A DNA stretch of 48,557 bases from positions 1 to 48,557 of the forward strand of contig NZ_CALCZQ010000009.1 of the NCBI RefSeq assembly GCF_937903345.1, read 5' to 3'. Positions 8,970-17,642 of the stretch are shown here, in pieces; the first letter of the stretch is position 1; each line of letters starts with the position of its first letter. The notes beneath the pieces were generated by a model, which was not told where the DNA came from, made no database searches, and saw nothing but the letters and a program-made list of their open reading frames with translations. Source of the DNA: an uncultured Emticicia sp. (GTDB lineage: Bacteria; Bacteroidota; Bacteroidia; Cytophagales; Spirosomataceae). Position numbers and translations under genes: made by a program.

Positions 8970-9938
8970 ATGACTAAAAGATCAGATATCGGAGTTTTCA
9001 AATCGGCAGTAAAAGAAACAAATTTTAATTTTGAAGGACAAACCGCCTTTTATCGTGGAAAAGTGCGTGACGTATATGATTTTGGCGATAAAGTTGTGAT
9101 GGTAGCATCAGATAGAATTTCAGCATTTGATGTGGTTTTACCACGGCCGATTCCATTCAAAGGACAGGTTTTGAATCAAATAGCTGCAAAATTTCTTGCA
9201 GCTACCAAAGATATTGTTCCAAACTGGCTTTTGTCAGCTCCCGACCCTAATGTTTCTATTGGTGTTCGTTGCGATACTTTTCCAGTTGAAATGGTTGTAC
9301 GTGCCTATTTGGTTGGTCATGCTTGGAGAACCTATAAAAGTGGCCTCCGTACACTTTGTGGCGTAGTTTTGCCCGAAGGTATGAAAGAAAATGATAAATT
9401 CCCAACGCCAATTATTACGCCTACAACCAAAGCCCATGAAGGACACGACGAAGACATTTCGCGTGAGGCAATTATTGCAAAAGGCTTGGTTTCAGAAGAA
9501 AAATATATTCAACTCGAAAAATATGCCTTAGCATTATTTCAAAGAGGTACAGCAATGGCTACCGAAAGAGGTTTGATCTTAGTTGATACAAAATATGAAT
9601 TTGGGGAAAAGGATGGTGTTATTTATTTAATTGATGAAGTGCATACACCCGATTCTTCAAGATATTTTTTCATTGAAGGTTATAAAGAAAACTTAGCCGC
9701 TAATCTTCCTCAAAAGCAGTTATCAAAAGAATTTGTGCGGGAATGGCTCATTGCTAATGATTTCCAAGGAAAAGATGGACAAAAGGTGCCAGAAATGACA
9801 GATGAAAAAGTATTAGAAATATCTAATCGTTACATTGAATTATACGAAAATGTTTCGGGTGAAAAATTTGTTGCTCAATCAGGCGAAGATGTAATCGGAA
9901 GAATGGAAGGGAATATTAAAGCATACTTTGGTATTTAA
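8970..9938 (+). CDS. purC: Phosphoribosylaminoimidazole-succinocarboxamide synthase (SAICAR synthetase)
   Basis: This cytoplasmic enzyme of purine biosynthesis joins aspartate to CAIR with ATP use to give SAICAR. The N-terminal segments AFYRGKVRDVYDFGDKVVMV and SDRISAFDVVLP carry the ATP-binding loop and the conserved Ser-Asp-Arg block. TPTTKAHEGHDEDIS and LVDTKYEFG, then DEVHTPDSSRY, are the substrate and metal binding motifs. At 322 residues it belongs to the long form seen in Bacteroidota and yeast, not the roughly 240-residue E. coli form. The ATG start is well supported. It lies between batC and a small kinase-like gene on the same strand. Confidence 0.96.
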   Translation: MTKRSDIGVFKSAVKETNFNFEGQTAFYRGKVRDVYDFGDKVVMVASDRISAFDVVLPRPIPFKGQVLNQIAAKFLAATKDIVPNWLLSAPDPNVSIGVRCDTFPVEMVVRAYLVGHAWRTYKSGLRTLCGVVLPEGMKENDKFPTPIITPTTKAHEGHDEDISREAIIAKGLVSEEKYIQLEKYALALFQRGTAMATERGLILVDTKYEFGEKDGVIYLIDEVHTPDSSRYFFIEGYKENLAANLPQKQLSKEFVREWLIANDFQGKDGQKVPEMTDEKVLEISNRYIELYENVSGEKFVAQSGEDVIGRMEGNIKAYFGI

Positions 9939-9944
9939 TTATTA

Positions 9945-10499
9945 GTGGCTCGTAAATGGAATAAGTCGTTATTTATAAATATGAAATATCCAAGAAGATT
10001 ATCATCTGGAGCAAATAATACCGTAATTGTCTTATCTGATACCGAAGTTGCTAAATTATTTACTGATGATACCCGCTCAGATATTGGTTCAGAAGCTGAA
10101 AAAATGAAATTTGCCAATTCGGTCAATGATTTGGTGGCAAAATTTATTCGATTAGATTTTCAAGAAGATTTGCAAGCCGAAATGTTGGTCATGGAACGCA
10201 TCAAGCCCATTGATTATCGGGCTTTTGAAGTTGAAATACGAGAACTTTGGTTCGATATTTTTGAGTCAGAATTAATCGAACTACATAAAGCTGGATTTGT
10301 TCATCGTGACCTCAAACGGCCATCCAATATTGGCGGTTTGGCATTTGATAATATTTTATTGACAGAAACTGGTTTACGATTAATTGATGTTGGCATTTCT
10401 GCTTTGAAAAACCAAGTTGGTAATAAGATTTTTGAAAAATATGTAGAAATTGAGTTGCAAGAAATATCTTTATTTAAGTATTATTTCTTGAATCGATAA
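9945..10499 (+). CDS. Minimal protein-kinase-fold protein, possibly RIO-like
   Basis: At 184 residues this is far below the 250 or so of a usual kinase domain, yet it keeps key kinase residues in order. There is a Gly/Asn-rich loop (SSGANNTVIVL), an AxK-type lysine (EVAKLF, Lys37), acidic residues at 50-52, the catalytic loop HRDLKRPSN (120-128, with Asp122 and Asn128) and a metal-binding Asp in LIDVG (Asp148). The activation segment and most of the C-lobe are missing, which resembles RIO or small-molecule kinases more than eukaryotic-type Ser/Thr kinases. The start is GTG, 6 nt after purC; an ATG at 9981 would also keep the motifs. It may phosphorylate a protein or small molecule; the substrate is unknown. 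Confidence 0.72.
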   Translation: MARKWNKSLFINMKYPRRLSSGANNTVIVLSDTEVAKLFTDDTRSDIGSEAEKMKFANSVNDLVAKFIRLDFQEDLQAEMLVMERIKPIDYRAFEVEIRELWFDIFESELIELHKAGFVHRDLKRPSNIGGLAFDNILLTETGLRLIDVGISALKNQVGNKIFEKYVEIELQEISLFKYYFLNR

Positions 10500-10500
10500 A

Positions 10501-10563
10501 TTGTAACGCAATTTTTTAAATTGCGGTCTCTAATAAGAGGCAATTCGAAAAATTGCATTACAA
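10501..10563. repeat. Inverted-repeat element between convergent genes, probable bidirectional terminator
   Basis: A 63-nt imperfect palindrome fills the gap between the kinase-like gene and gltD. The outer arms TTGTAACGCAATTTTT and AAAAATTGCATTACAA pair with one mismatch. Inside, AATTGC..CTC pairs with GAGGCAATT around a TAATAA loop. The GCAATT word occurs in all arms. It starts one base after the stop of the upstream gene. It could end transcription on both strands, and it could also be a dispersed palindromic repeat. Confidence 0.7.
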
Positions 10564-10571
10564 TCATATAT

Positions 10572-12077
10572 TTATGCTCCCACATAGGATGGCGAAATCA
10601 TTGATACCGCTTTTGCTTCGAGAAATGTTTCTCCCATCAAAAACTCATCAACTTTTCTAGCACATTCACGTCCTTCGGAAATTGCCCAAACAACCAAAGA
10701 TTGCCCACGACGCATATCACCTGCCGCAAATACTTTCGGGTTTGTTGTTTGATAATTTGGTGCTTTTACATTCTTACGCTCATCAACTTCAACTTCCAAC
10801 TGATTCAGTAGGTCTTGTTGAGGATTCAAGAAACCTGCTGCAATTAATGCCAATTCGCAAGGAATTTCACGCTCATTCATTTCAACTCTTGTACCGTTGA
10901 AATAGGCTGCTTCCGAAATCAATATTCCTTTCAAATGGCCATTTTCGTCACCAATAAATTCTTTTACATTGATGCTAAACAAACGCTCACATCCTTCTTC
11001 ATGTGAAGTAGATGTACGTTTTGTTAGAGGCCAATTTGGCCATGGAGTAGACTCGGCACGAACTTGGTAAAACGGTTGTTTTTTATCATCGATGCTTGGC
11101 TCTTGCATTACCTCCACTTGCGTGATGGTTTTGGCTTTATGACGATTCGATGTTCCAACGCAATCAGAACCAGTATCTCCACCACCAATTATTACAACGT
11201 TTTTATCTGTGGCGAATAATTCACCGTTTTGATACGCTTCACCTTTGTGGTCATAAGAAACATTAATTCCAGAAACACGTTTGTTTTGTTGGCTCAAAAA
11301 CTCCATTGCAGGATAAATGCCTTTCAATTCTTTTCCTTTGATGTCAATCATACGTGGAACTGTTGAGCCCCCCGAAAGTACGATTGCATCAAAATCTCTC
11401 AATAATTCGTTTGATTTTACATTCACACCAACATTTGCGTTCGTTATAAAGGTAATTCCTTCTGCTTTCATCACCTCAACTCGGCGACGAACAATCGATT
11501 TGTCCAATTTAAAGTCAGGAATTCCATAACGTACCAAACCACCAATTTCGTCGGCACGTTCAAAAACTGTCACTAAATGGCCTGCTTTATTTAATTGAAC
11601 CGCCGCCGCCATTCCTGCTGGGCCCGAACCCACAACGGCCACTTGTTTTCCAGTGCGTTTTTTAGGAATATTTGGTTTTACCCAACCATTAGCATAAGCA
11701 TGTTCAATGATTGATTTTTCAATATATTCGATGGCCACAGGTGGCTTATTGATTCCCAAAACACAAGCTGATTCGCAAGGTGCTGGGCAAATTCTACCTG
11801 TAAATTCAGGGAAATTATTGGTAGAACTTAAAATCTGATAAGCATATTCCCAGTTTTGTTCATAAACTGCATCATTAAATTCGGGAATTATATTGCCAAG
11901 TGGACAACCATTATGACAAAACGGCACACCACAATCCATGCAACGAGCCGCCTGTTTACGAGAATTAGCATCTTCGGCGGGCATTTCAACTTCATTATAA
12001 TCCAAACGACGCTCTTCAACAGCACGCTTATTGGCCAATTCTCTTTGAAATTCTAAGAAACCAGTAGGTTTTCCCAT
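10572..12077 (-). CDS. gltD: Glutamate synthase (NADPH) small subunit
   Basis: This flavoprotein of 501 residues takes electrons from NADPH and passes them through FAD and Fe-S clusters to the large subunit for glutamate synthesis. The N-terminal Cys sets CMDCGVPFCHNGCPLGN and CPAPCESACVLG bind [4Fe-4S] clusters. The FAD motif VAVVGSGPAGMAAAVQL and the NADPH motif NVVIIGGGDTGSDC follow, and a C-terminal AAGDMRRGQSLVVWAI block closes the FAD site. Length and order match GltD. It is the last gene of the operon gltB - DUF29 gene - gltD, and its stop faces the palindrome at 10501-10563. Confidence 0.97.
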   Translation of the reverse strand: MGKPTGFLEFQRELANKRAVEERRLDYNEVEMPAEDANSRKQAARCMDCGVPFCHNGCPLGNIIPEFNDAVYEQNWEYAYQILSSTNNFPEFTGRICPAPCESACVLGINKPPVAIEYIEKSIIEHAYANGWVKPNIPKKRTGKQVAVVGSGPAGMAAAVQLNKAGHLVTVFERADEIGGLVRYGIPDFKLDKSIVRRRVEVMKAEGITFITNANVGVNVKSNELLRDFDAIVLSGGSTVPRMIDIKGKELKGIYPAMEFLSQQNKRVSGINVSYDHKGEAYQNGELFATDKNVVIIGGGDTGSDCVGTSNRHKAKTITQVEVMQEPSIDDKKQPFYQVRAESTPWPNWPLTKRTSTSHEEGCERLFSINVKEFIGDENGHLKGILISEAAYFNGTRVEMNEREIPCELALIAAGFLNPQQDLLNQLEVEVDERKNVKAPNYQTTNPKVFAAGDMRRGQSLVVWAISEGRECARKVDEFLMGETFLEAKAVSMISPSYVGA

Positions 12078-12100
12078 TATAAAATTGTTATTATAAATGT

Positions 12101-12529
12101 TTATAAATTATATTCTTGTTCGAACACTTCTTGCCAAGTCAGTATTTCGATATTTGCAGTTGAAATACCAGTTTCAATTTCTGCACCTTTCTTGGCTTTA
12201 CTGAAAGCTTTTTCCCAAATGCTTTCAATGTAATTATTATTGAGGGATGGGTTATATTCTTGGGCAAATTCAACTTCATTACGAGCATTAAAAATTGTTT
12301 TCAACCAACTACGAGAACGTTTTTCAGGTTGAATATTCCATTTTATAATGTGCATCATCAAATTGGTAATATGACTTAATAATGCTCGCTGTTCTGCTTT
12401 TGCCATTACATCAATCAATTGTGTCAATCCTTCTTCAACATCTATTAAATCACCTTCGTCAAAAGACTTTTTAAGCTCTTGTACTGCCGAAAGTTCAGAA
12501 TGGGAAGCTATTTCTATCCAATTTTTCAT
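12101..12529 (-). CDS. DUF29 family protein inside the glutamate synthase operon
   Basis: This small, mostly helical protein of about 142 residues is recognised by the DUF29 pattern: LSHITNLMMHIIKWNIQPEKRSRSW, then TIFNARNEVEFAQEYNPSLNN, with helices before and after. (The quoted segments are separate parts of residues 60-115.) No reaction is known for the family. ATG 12529 is preferred over 12547 because it gives the usual short lead before the first helix. It sits 35 nt after gltB and 23 nt before gltD, on the same strand, so it must be co-transcribed with them. The placement suggests a role tied to glutamate synthase or nitrogen status, but chance insertion is also possible. Confidence 0.8.
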   Translation of the reverse strand: MKNWIEIASHSELSAVQELKKSFDEGDLIDVEEGLTQLIDVMAKAEQRALLSHITNLMMHIIKWNIQPEKRSRSWLKTIFNARNEVEFAQEYNPSLNNNYIESIWEKAFSKAKKGAEIETGISTANIEILTWQEVFEQEYNL

Positions 12530-12564
12530 ATTATTTCTGTTTTTCACCCAAATCTAATAAAAAA

Positions 12565-15500
12565 CTAGGCCATTACTTTCTCAGCTTCTGCTTTTTTCTT
12601 TCTTTCAAACAAAACTCGTTTGTAGTCAGTTGGGAACACTTTTACAAAGTTTGAGATTTCATTTTTGAAATTAGCCAAGATTCGTCCTGCTACTTCACTC
12701 TTCGTTTCCTTCAAGTGTTTTTCGATGAAAGCTTTTAACATTTCAGCATCTTCAGCATCAACAGTTTCTAAACCGACCATTTCTTTATTGCATTTTGCAT
12801 CAAAAACCTTGTTTGGGTCATAAACGAATGCAAGACCTCCACTCATACCTGCGGCAAAGTTTCGTCCAGTTTCGCCTAAAATAATTGCCAAACCACCAGT
12901 CATGTACTCTAAACCGTGGTCGCCGATACCTTCAACAACGACTTTAGCACCTGAATTTCTTACGCAGAAACGCTCACCAGCCATACCGTTGATGTATGCT
13001 TCACCCGATGTTGCACCGTAAAATGCCACGTTACCAATAATCATATTGTTTTCGGCTTTGAAAGTTGTTTTTCTATCAGGATAAACAACTAATTCAGCAC
13101 CGCAAAGACCTTTTCCGAAATAATCGTTTGAATCTCCTTCGAGTTCGAGTTTTAAGCCTTTTGTTGAGAATGCACCAAATGATTGTCCAGCAGTTCCTCT
13201 GTATTTATAATGTATTGTTCCGACTGGTAAACCTGTTCCTTTATAAATTTTCGAGATTTCGTTCGAAGTCATTGCTCCAATTGAACGATTTAGGTTATTT
13301 ACCAGATACTCTGCTTGAACCTCTTTTTTATTCAAAATTGCAGGTTGAGCATCTTCCATCATTTTCCAATCAAGCACTTGCGAAATACCGTGGTCTTGCT
13401 CTTCTTGTTTGTATTGAGCAACATCCAAAGTAGTTGGCTCTTTAAAAAGAACCCCCGAAAGGTCGATTTTTTTGTATTTCCAGTGTGTAATATCGGTGCG
13501 TTTTTCAAGCATTTGCGATTGTCCAACCATTTCGTTGATGGTACGGAAACCTAATTCTGCCATGATTTCACGCAATTCCATTGCCAAATACGTAAACATA
13601 TTTACGACGTGTTCTGGCTTTCCGCTAAACATTGCACGCAATTCTTTGTTTTGGGTCGCAACTCCAACTGGACAAGTATTTAAGTGACATTTACGCATCA
13701 TAATACAGCCTACTGCTACTAAAGCAGCAGTAGCTACGCCAAATTCTTCTGCACCAAGCAATACCGCAATCGCAAGGTCTTTACCTGTACGCATCTGACC
13801 ATCGGCTTGTAAAACTATTCTGCCACGTAATTTATTTTTTACCAATGTTTGGTGTGCTTCTGCCAAACCTAACTCCCACGGTAAGCCTGCATGACGTACC
13901 GATGAGAGGGGAGATGCACCAGTTCCACCGTCGTGTCCTGCAATTAGCACTACATCGGCGTGAGCTTTTGTAACACCCGCCGCAATTGTGCCAACACCTG
14001 CTTCTGACACTAATTTTACTGAAATTCTGGCATCACGATTTGAGTTTTTCAAGTCATAAATCAATTGAGCCAAATCTTCAATTGAATAAATATCGTGGTG
14101 TGGTGGCGGAGAAATTAAACCAACACCTGGCGTACTGTGACGCACACGACCAATCCAATCATCAACTTTATGGCCTGGAAGCTGTCCACCTTCACCAGGT
14201 TTTGCCCCTTGAGCCATCTTGATTTGTAGTTCTTTAGCATTGGTCAAATAATGACTTGTTACACCAAAACGTCCAGAAGCAACTTGTTTGATGGATGAGC
14301 TTAAATTATCTCCGTTTTTATCTAATTCGTATCGAATTTCGTCTTCTCCACCTTCACCTGAGTTTGATCGGCCGCCTACACGATTCATGGCAATTGCCAA
14401 AGTCGTATGAGCTTCCCACGAAATCGAACCGAATGACATCGCACCAGTTGCAAAACGCTTGAAAATGCTTTCGATTGGCTCAACATCTTCTAAAGGAATT
14501 GAAGCTCCTTTTTTGAATTGAAGCAATCCACGAAGTGTTAAAGCATCTTTGCTTTGGTCATTGATGAGTTTTGAATATTGCTTGAAAATTTGGTAACCTT
14601 TATCCAAATCTTTCTCGCCCACTCTTCCTGATTGTTGCAATAGGTGTATTGACTGAGGGTTGAACATGTGACGCTCGCCACGTTGTTTCCACTGATAAAC
14701 GCCACCAACTTCGAGTCTTTTGATTGATTCCTGTGGTGTTTCTGGGAATGCTACACGGTGACGAACGAAGGCTTCTTGAGCGATTTCGTCCAAGCCCATT
14801 CCACTGATACGTGAGATTGTTCCCGTGAAATATTTATCAATTACTTGTTTGTTCAAACCGATGCACTCAAATATTTGGGCTCCTTGATAAGATTGTAATG
14901 TCGAGATTCCCATTTTCGAGAAAATCTTTAATAATTCTTTATCTACAGCCTTTATATAGTTTTTATTTAGTGTATAGTCATCGAACTCTCCTTCGATTAA
15001 TCCTTTTTTATTCATCCAAGAAAGTGTTTCGAATGCCATATATGGACATATTCCCGAAGCACCGTATCCAATTAAGGTAGCAAAATGGTGCGTTTCCCAA
15101 ATATCACCTGCCTCTACCAAGATACCTGCTTTTCCACGAATTCCTTTTCTGATGAGGTGATGATGAATGGCAGCAGTGGCCAATAAAGAGGGGATAGGAG
15201 CATGGTCAGTATCAATGGCACGGTCAGAAAGAATCAAAATCTCGAAACCATCTTCGATGGCGTCTTCAGCATAACGACAAATTCTTTCCAAACCAAAAGC
15301 TAAAGATTTACCAATGTCTTCACTAGTTGAATTGAAATAAGTATTGATGGTTTTTGCTTGAAAACCTTTATAATCGACAAAGCGAAGTTTATCAAACTCT
15401 TCGATTGTCAACACTGGTTGGTCAAGTTGAACCAAACGGCAGTGTGCTGGTGATTCGGTAAGGATATTTTCATTAGAACCCACAAACGAAATCAATGACA

Positions 15501-17136
15501 TGATTGAACGTTCACGAATTGAGTCAATCGGTGGGTTGGTAACTTGTGCAAATAACTGCTTGAAATAATAGGATAAATGTTGACTTTGGTCTGAAAGAAT
15601 TGCTAATGGCGTATCAACACCCATGGAACCAATGGCTTCCATGCCCGATTGTGCCATTGGTGCCAAAATCATGCGTAAATCTTCAGAGGTAAAACCAAAC
15701 GTAATTTGACGTTTCAATAAAGTTTCTTCGTTGTAATGTTGATACGGACGAATCGACTTTGGAAGAACATCGGTTTTGATTTTGTATTCATCCAACCATT
15801 CTTGATAAGGCTGACGAGAACAAATATCGGCTTTTAATTCCTCATCAGGAATGATACGCCCTTGCTCCATATCAACTACAAACATTTTACCAGGTTGTAA
15901 ACGACCTTTTGAAAGTACTTTTGCTTGGTCAATATCCAAAACTCCAGCTTCTGATGCCATAATTACTGTATCGTCATCTAATACCCAGTATCGAGATGGA
16001 CGAAGGCCATTCCTATCAAGTGTTGCTCCAACCATTTTTCCATCCGTAAATGAAATCGAGGCTGGGCCATCCCAAGGTTCCATGATTGCTGCATGATATT
16101 CGTAAAATGCTTTTCTTTGTTCATCCATTGCATCATTACCGTCCCATGCCTCTGGAACAAGCATCATCATCACATGTGGTAATGAGCGACCTGATAAATA
16201 GAGCAATTCGATAACATTATCTAATTGAGCTGAATCTGAATTTCCTGCATCACAGATTGGCAAAATCAGGTCCATTTCTTCTTTTGTAAAAAATTCAGAA
16301 ATAAAAGATTTTTCTCCTGCACGTATCCAATTGACGTTTCCCTTTACGGTATTTATTTCACCATTGTGAGCAATAAATCGGAATGGCTGAGCCAATTTCC
16401 ATGAAGGGAAAGTATTCGTTGAGAAACGTGAGTGTATAACTGCAAAAGCAGATGTAACAGCCACATTATGCAAATCTGGAAAATAATATTTTAATTGCTC
16501 GGTAGTCAATTGCCCTTTGTAAGAGATAGTTCTACACGAGAGGGATGAGAAATAAAAATGTTCTTTAGCCCCAACAACAGCCTCTCGGATTATACGAGAA
16601 GCGTATTGGCGGAGAATATATAGTTTACGCTCAAAATCAATTTCTTCTGTAATATCAACTGGACGTTTGATAAACACTTGTTCAACGTTTGGTTCAACTG
16701 ATGCCGAACCTTCTCCTAAAATATCACCTTTAGTCTCAACAACACGATATCCGAGTAGTTCTAAACCTAATTTTTCAATTTTTCGATTTAAAATGTCACG
16801 ACATTCTTCTCGCTCGGTTTTATCCATCGGGAAGAAAATCATACCAACACCATATTCACCAACAGCAGGCAGATGAAACTTAAGTTTATTACATTCATCT
16901 AAGAAAAACTCGTGAGGGATTTGGAGTAAAATTCCCGCACCATCTCCAGTGTTAGGATCGCAACCACATGCTCCACGATGGTCCATACGTTCGAGCATTT
17001 TTATCGCATCGGCTACAATTCCGTGCGATTTGCGTCCTTTTAAATGAGCTCTAAAGCCAATTCCACAAGCATCATGTTCAAATTCTGAGCGATAAAGTCC
17101 TTGTAGTTGCTCTGTAACCTGTTCAGTTTCAGTCAT
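12565..17136 (-). CDS. gltB: Glutamate synthase large subunit
   Basis: This 1523-residue amidotransferase makes two glutamates from glutamine and 2-oxoglutarate. A short propeptide (residues 1-23) precedes Cys24 in HDACGIGF, the N-terminal nucleophile of the class II glutaminase domain exposed after cleavage. The central domain, the FMN barrel with NRVGGRSNSGEGGEDE, and the 3Fe-4S ligands CIMMRKCHLNTCPVG (C-x5-C-x4-C) follow. The C-terminal part is the GXGXG beta-helix (YMTGGLAIILGETGRNFAAG). All domains are full length. It heads the operon with the DUF29 gene and gltD. A promoter-like site lies about 150 nt upstream. Confidence 0.98.
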   Translation of the reverse strand: MTETEQVTEQLQGLYRSEFEHDACGIGFRAHLKGRKSHGIVADAIKMLERMDHRGACGCDPNTGDGAGILLQIPHEFFLDECNKLKFHLPAVGEYGVGMIFFPMDKTEREECRDILNRKIEKLGLELLGYRVVETKGDILGEGSASVEPNVEQVFIKRPVDITEEIDFERKLYILRQYASRIIREAVVGAKEHFYFSSLSCRTISYKGQLTTEQLKYYFPDLHNVAVTSAFAVIHSRFSTNTFPSWKLAQPFRFIAHNGEINTVKGNVNWIRAGEKSFISEFFTKEEMDLILPICDAGNSDSAQLDNVIELLYLSGRSLPHVMMMLVPEAWDGNDAMDEQRKAFYEYHAAIMEPWDGPASISFTDGKMVGATLDRNGLRPSRYWVLDDDTVIMASEAGVLDIDQAKVLSKGRLQPGKMFVVDMEQGRIIPDEELKADICSRQPYQEWLDEYKIKTDVLPKSIRPYQHYNEETLLKRQITFGFTSEDLRMILAPMAQSGMEAIGSMGVDTPLAILSDQSQHLSYYFKQLFAQVTNPPIDSIRERSIMSLISFVGSNENILTESPAHCRLVQLDQPVLTIEEFDKLRFVDYKGFQAKTINTYFNSTSEDIGKSLAFGLERICRYAEDAIEDGFEILILSDRAIDTDHAPIPSLLATAAIHHHLIRKGIRGKAGILVEAGDIWETHHFATLIGYGASGICPYMAFETLSWMNKKGLIEGEFDDYTLNKNYIKAVDKELLKIFSKMGISTLQSYQGAQIFECIGLNKQVIDKYFTGTISRISGMGLDEIAQEAFVRHRVAFPETPQESIKRLEVGGVYQWKQRGERHMFNPQSIHLLQQSGRVGEKDLDKGYQIFKQYSKLINDQSKDALTLRGLLQFKKGASIPLEDVEPIESIFKRFATGAMSFGSISWEAHTTLAIAMNRVGGRSNSGEGGEDEIRYELDKNGDNLSSSIKQVASGRFGVTSHYLTNAKELQIKMAQGAKPGEGGQLPGHKVDDWIGRVRHSTPGVGLISPPPHHDIYSIEDLAQLIYDLKNSNRDARISVKLVSEAGVGTIAAGVTKAHADVVLIAGHDGGTGASPLSSVRHAGLPWELGLAEAHQTLVKNKLRGRIVLQADGQMRTGKDLAIAVLLGAEEFGVATAALVAVGCIMMRKCHLNTCPVGVATQNKELRAMFSGKPEHVVNMFTYLAMELREIMAELGFRTINEMVGQSQMLEKRTDITHWKYKKIDLSGVLFKEPTTLDVAQYKQEEQDHGISQVLDWKMMEDAQPAILNKKEVQAEYLVNNLNRSIGAMTSNEISKIYKGTGLPVGTIHYKYRGTAGQSFGAFSTKGLKLELEGDSNDYFGKGLCGAELVVYPDRKTTFKAENNMIIGNVAFYGATSGEAYINGMAGERFCVRNSGAKVVVEGIGDHGLEYMTGGLAIILGETGRNFAAGMSGGLAFVYDPNKVFDAKCNKEMVGLETVDAEDAEMLKAFIEKHLKETKSEVAGRILANFKNEISNFVKVFPTDYKRVLFERKKKAEAEKVMA

Positions 17137-17292
17137 CGTACTATTATAATAATGATTGGAAATTTTACTAATATGGAATATAATTCCAAGTATGATTTTG
17201 TTGTATTAAATGTCTAATTCATCAACCTATATAATCTTTTGAAAGGTATATGTAGGACGTAGGTTTTTTATAATTATAATGCAATATAATAC

Positions 17293-17326
17293 CAAATATA
17301 TTTGGCATAATAACATTTAAACCAAA
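17293..17326 (-). promoter_or_regulatory. Candidate gltB promoter overlapping a perfect palindrome
   Basis: On the minus strand TATATTTG (17293-17300) matches the TAnnTTTG -7 box, and TTTG (17323-17326) stands 22 nt upstream, inside the 17-23 nt spacing known for Bacteroidota. The -7 box lies within the 14-bp palindrome CCAAATATATTTGG (17292-17305), which also gives a -7 match on the + strand. A dimeric regulator could bind there. The leader to gltB would be about 150 nt. Confidence 0.4.
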
Positions 17327-17586
17327 TTTTCTTTCATCAATAAAAAATACTTGTTTTAACAACAAATATTATGAGAAAAATACAACGGAAAGTTCAATTA
17401 TTAAATTCCAAATATGTATTGCTAACTACTCAAAAAATTATGATAGGAAAGATGATTATTATATTTAATTTAGATTATTGCTCTTAGTAAAGCAGAGTGA
17501 TTTTGTATATTTTTCATTTTTATAAATTTTACTTGAGTAAGATTTAATATAATTTTTAGAGGAAATTTATCGTTATTTTGCACTAA

Positions 17587-17620
17587 TTTGCTCATAATCA
17601 ATATATTATGTATATTTTTG
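17587..17620 (+). promoter_or_regulatory. Candidate promoter of the first GH108 gene
   Basis: TTTG at 17587-17590 and TATTTTTG at 17613-17620 are 22 nt apart and fit the Bacteroidota TTTG/N17-23/TAnnTTTG promoter. The predicted start of transcription would be about 15 nt before the ATG at 17643. The match is good, but the region is very AT-rich. Confidence 0.45.
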
Positions 17621-17642
17621 TTTTTCACCATCAATTCTAATT

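Larger units (their letters stand above)
17137..17642. other. 506-bp gene-free region between divergent gltB and the first GH108 gene
   Basis: This AT-rich stretch separates two divergent transcription units. It holds candidate promoters for both sides and a perfect 14-bp palindrome, CCAAATATATTTGG, at 17292-17305. A 38-codon ORF (17371-17487) is present but has no supporting features. Nothing resembling an RNA gene was recognised. Confidence 0.6.

Noticed and set aside
13065..16876. Several plus-strand ORFs of 60-122 codons opposite gltB
   Set aside because: All lie antisense inside the conserved gltB coding sequence and have no domain pattern; shadows of a real gene.
17371..17487. A 38-codon ORF starting MRKIQRKVQLLNSK in the gltB/GH108 intergenic region
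   Set aside because: Codon content is that of AT-rich non-coding DNA, there is no promoter box at a fitting distance and no recognisable domain; not enough to call a gene.
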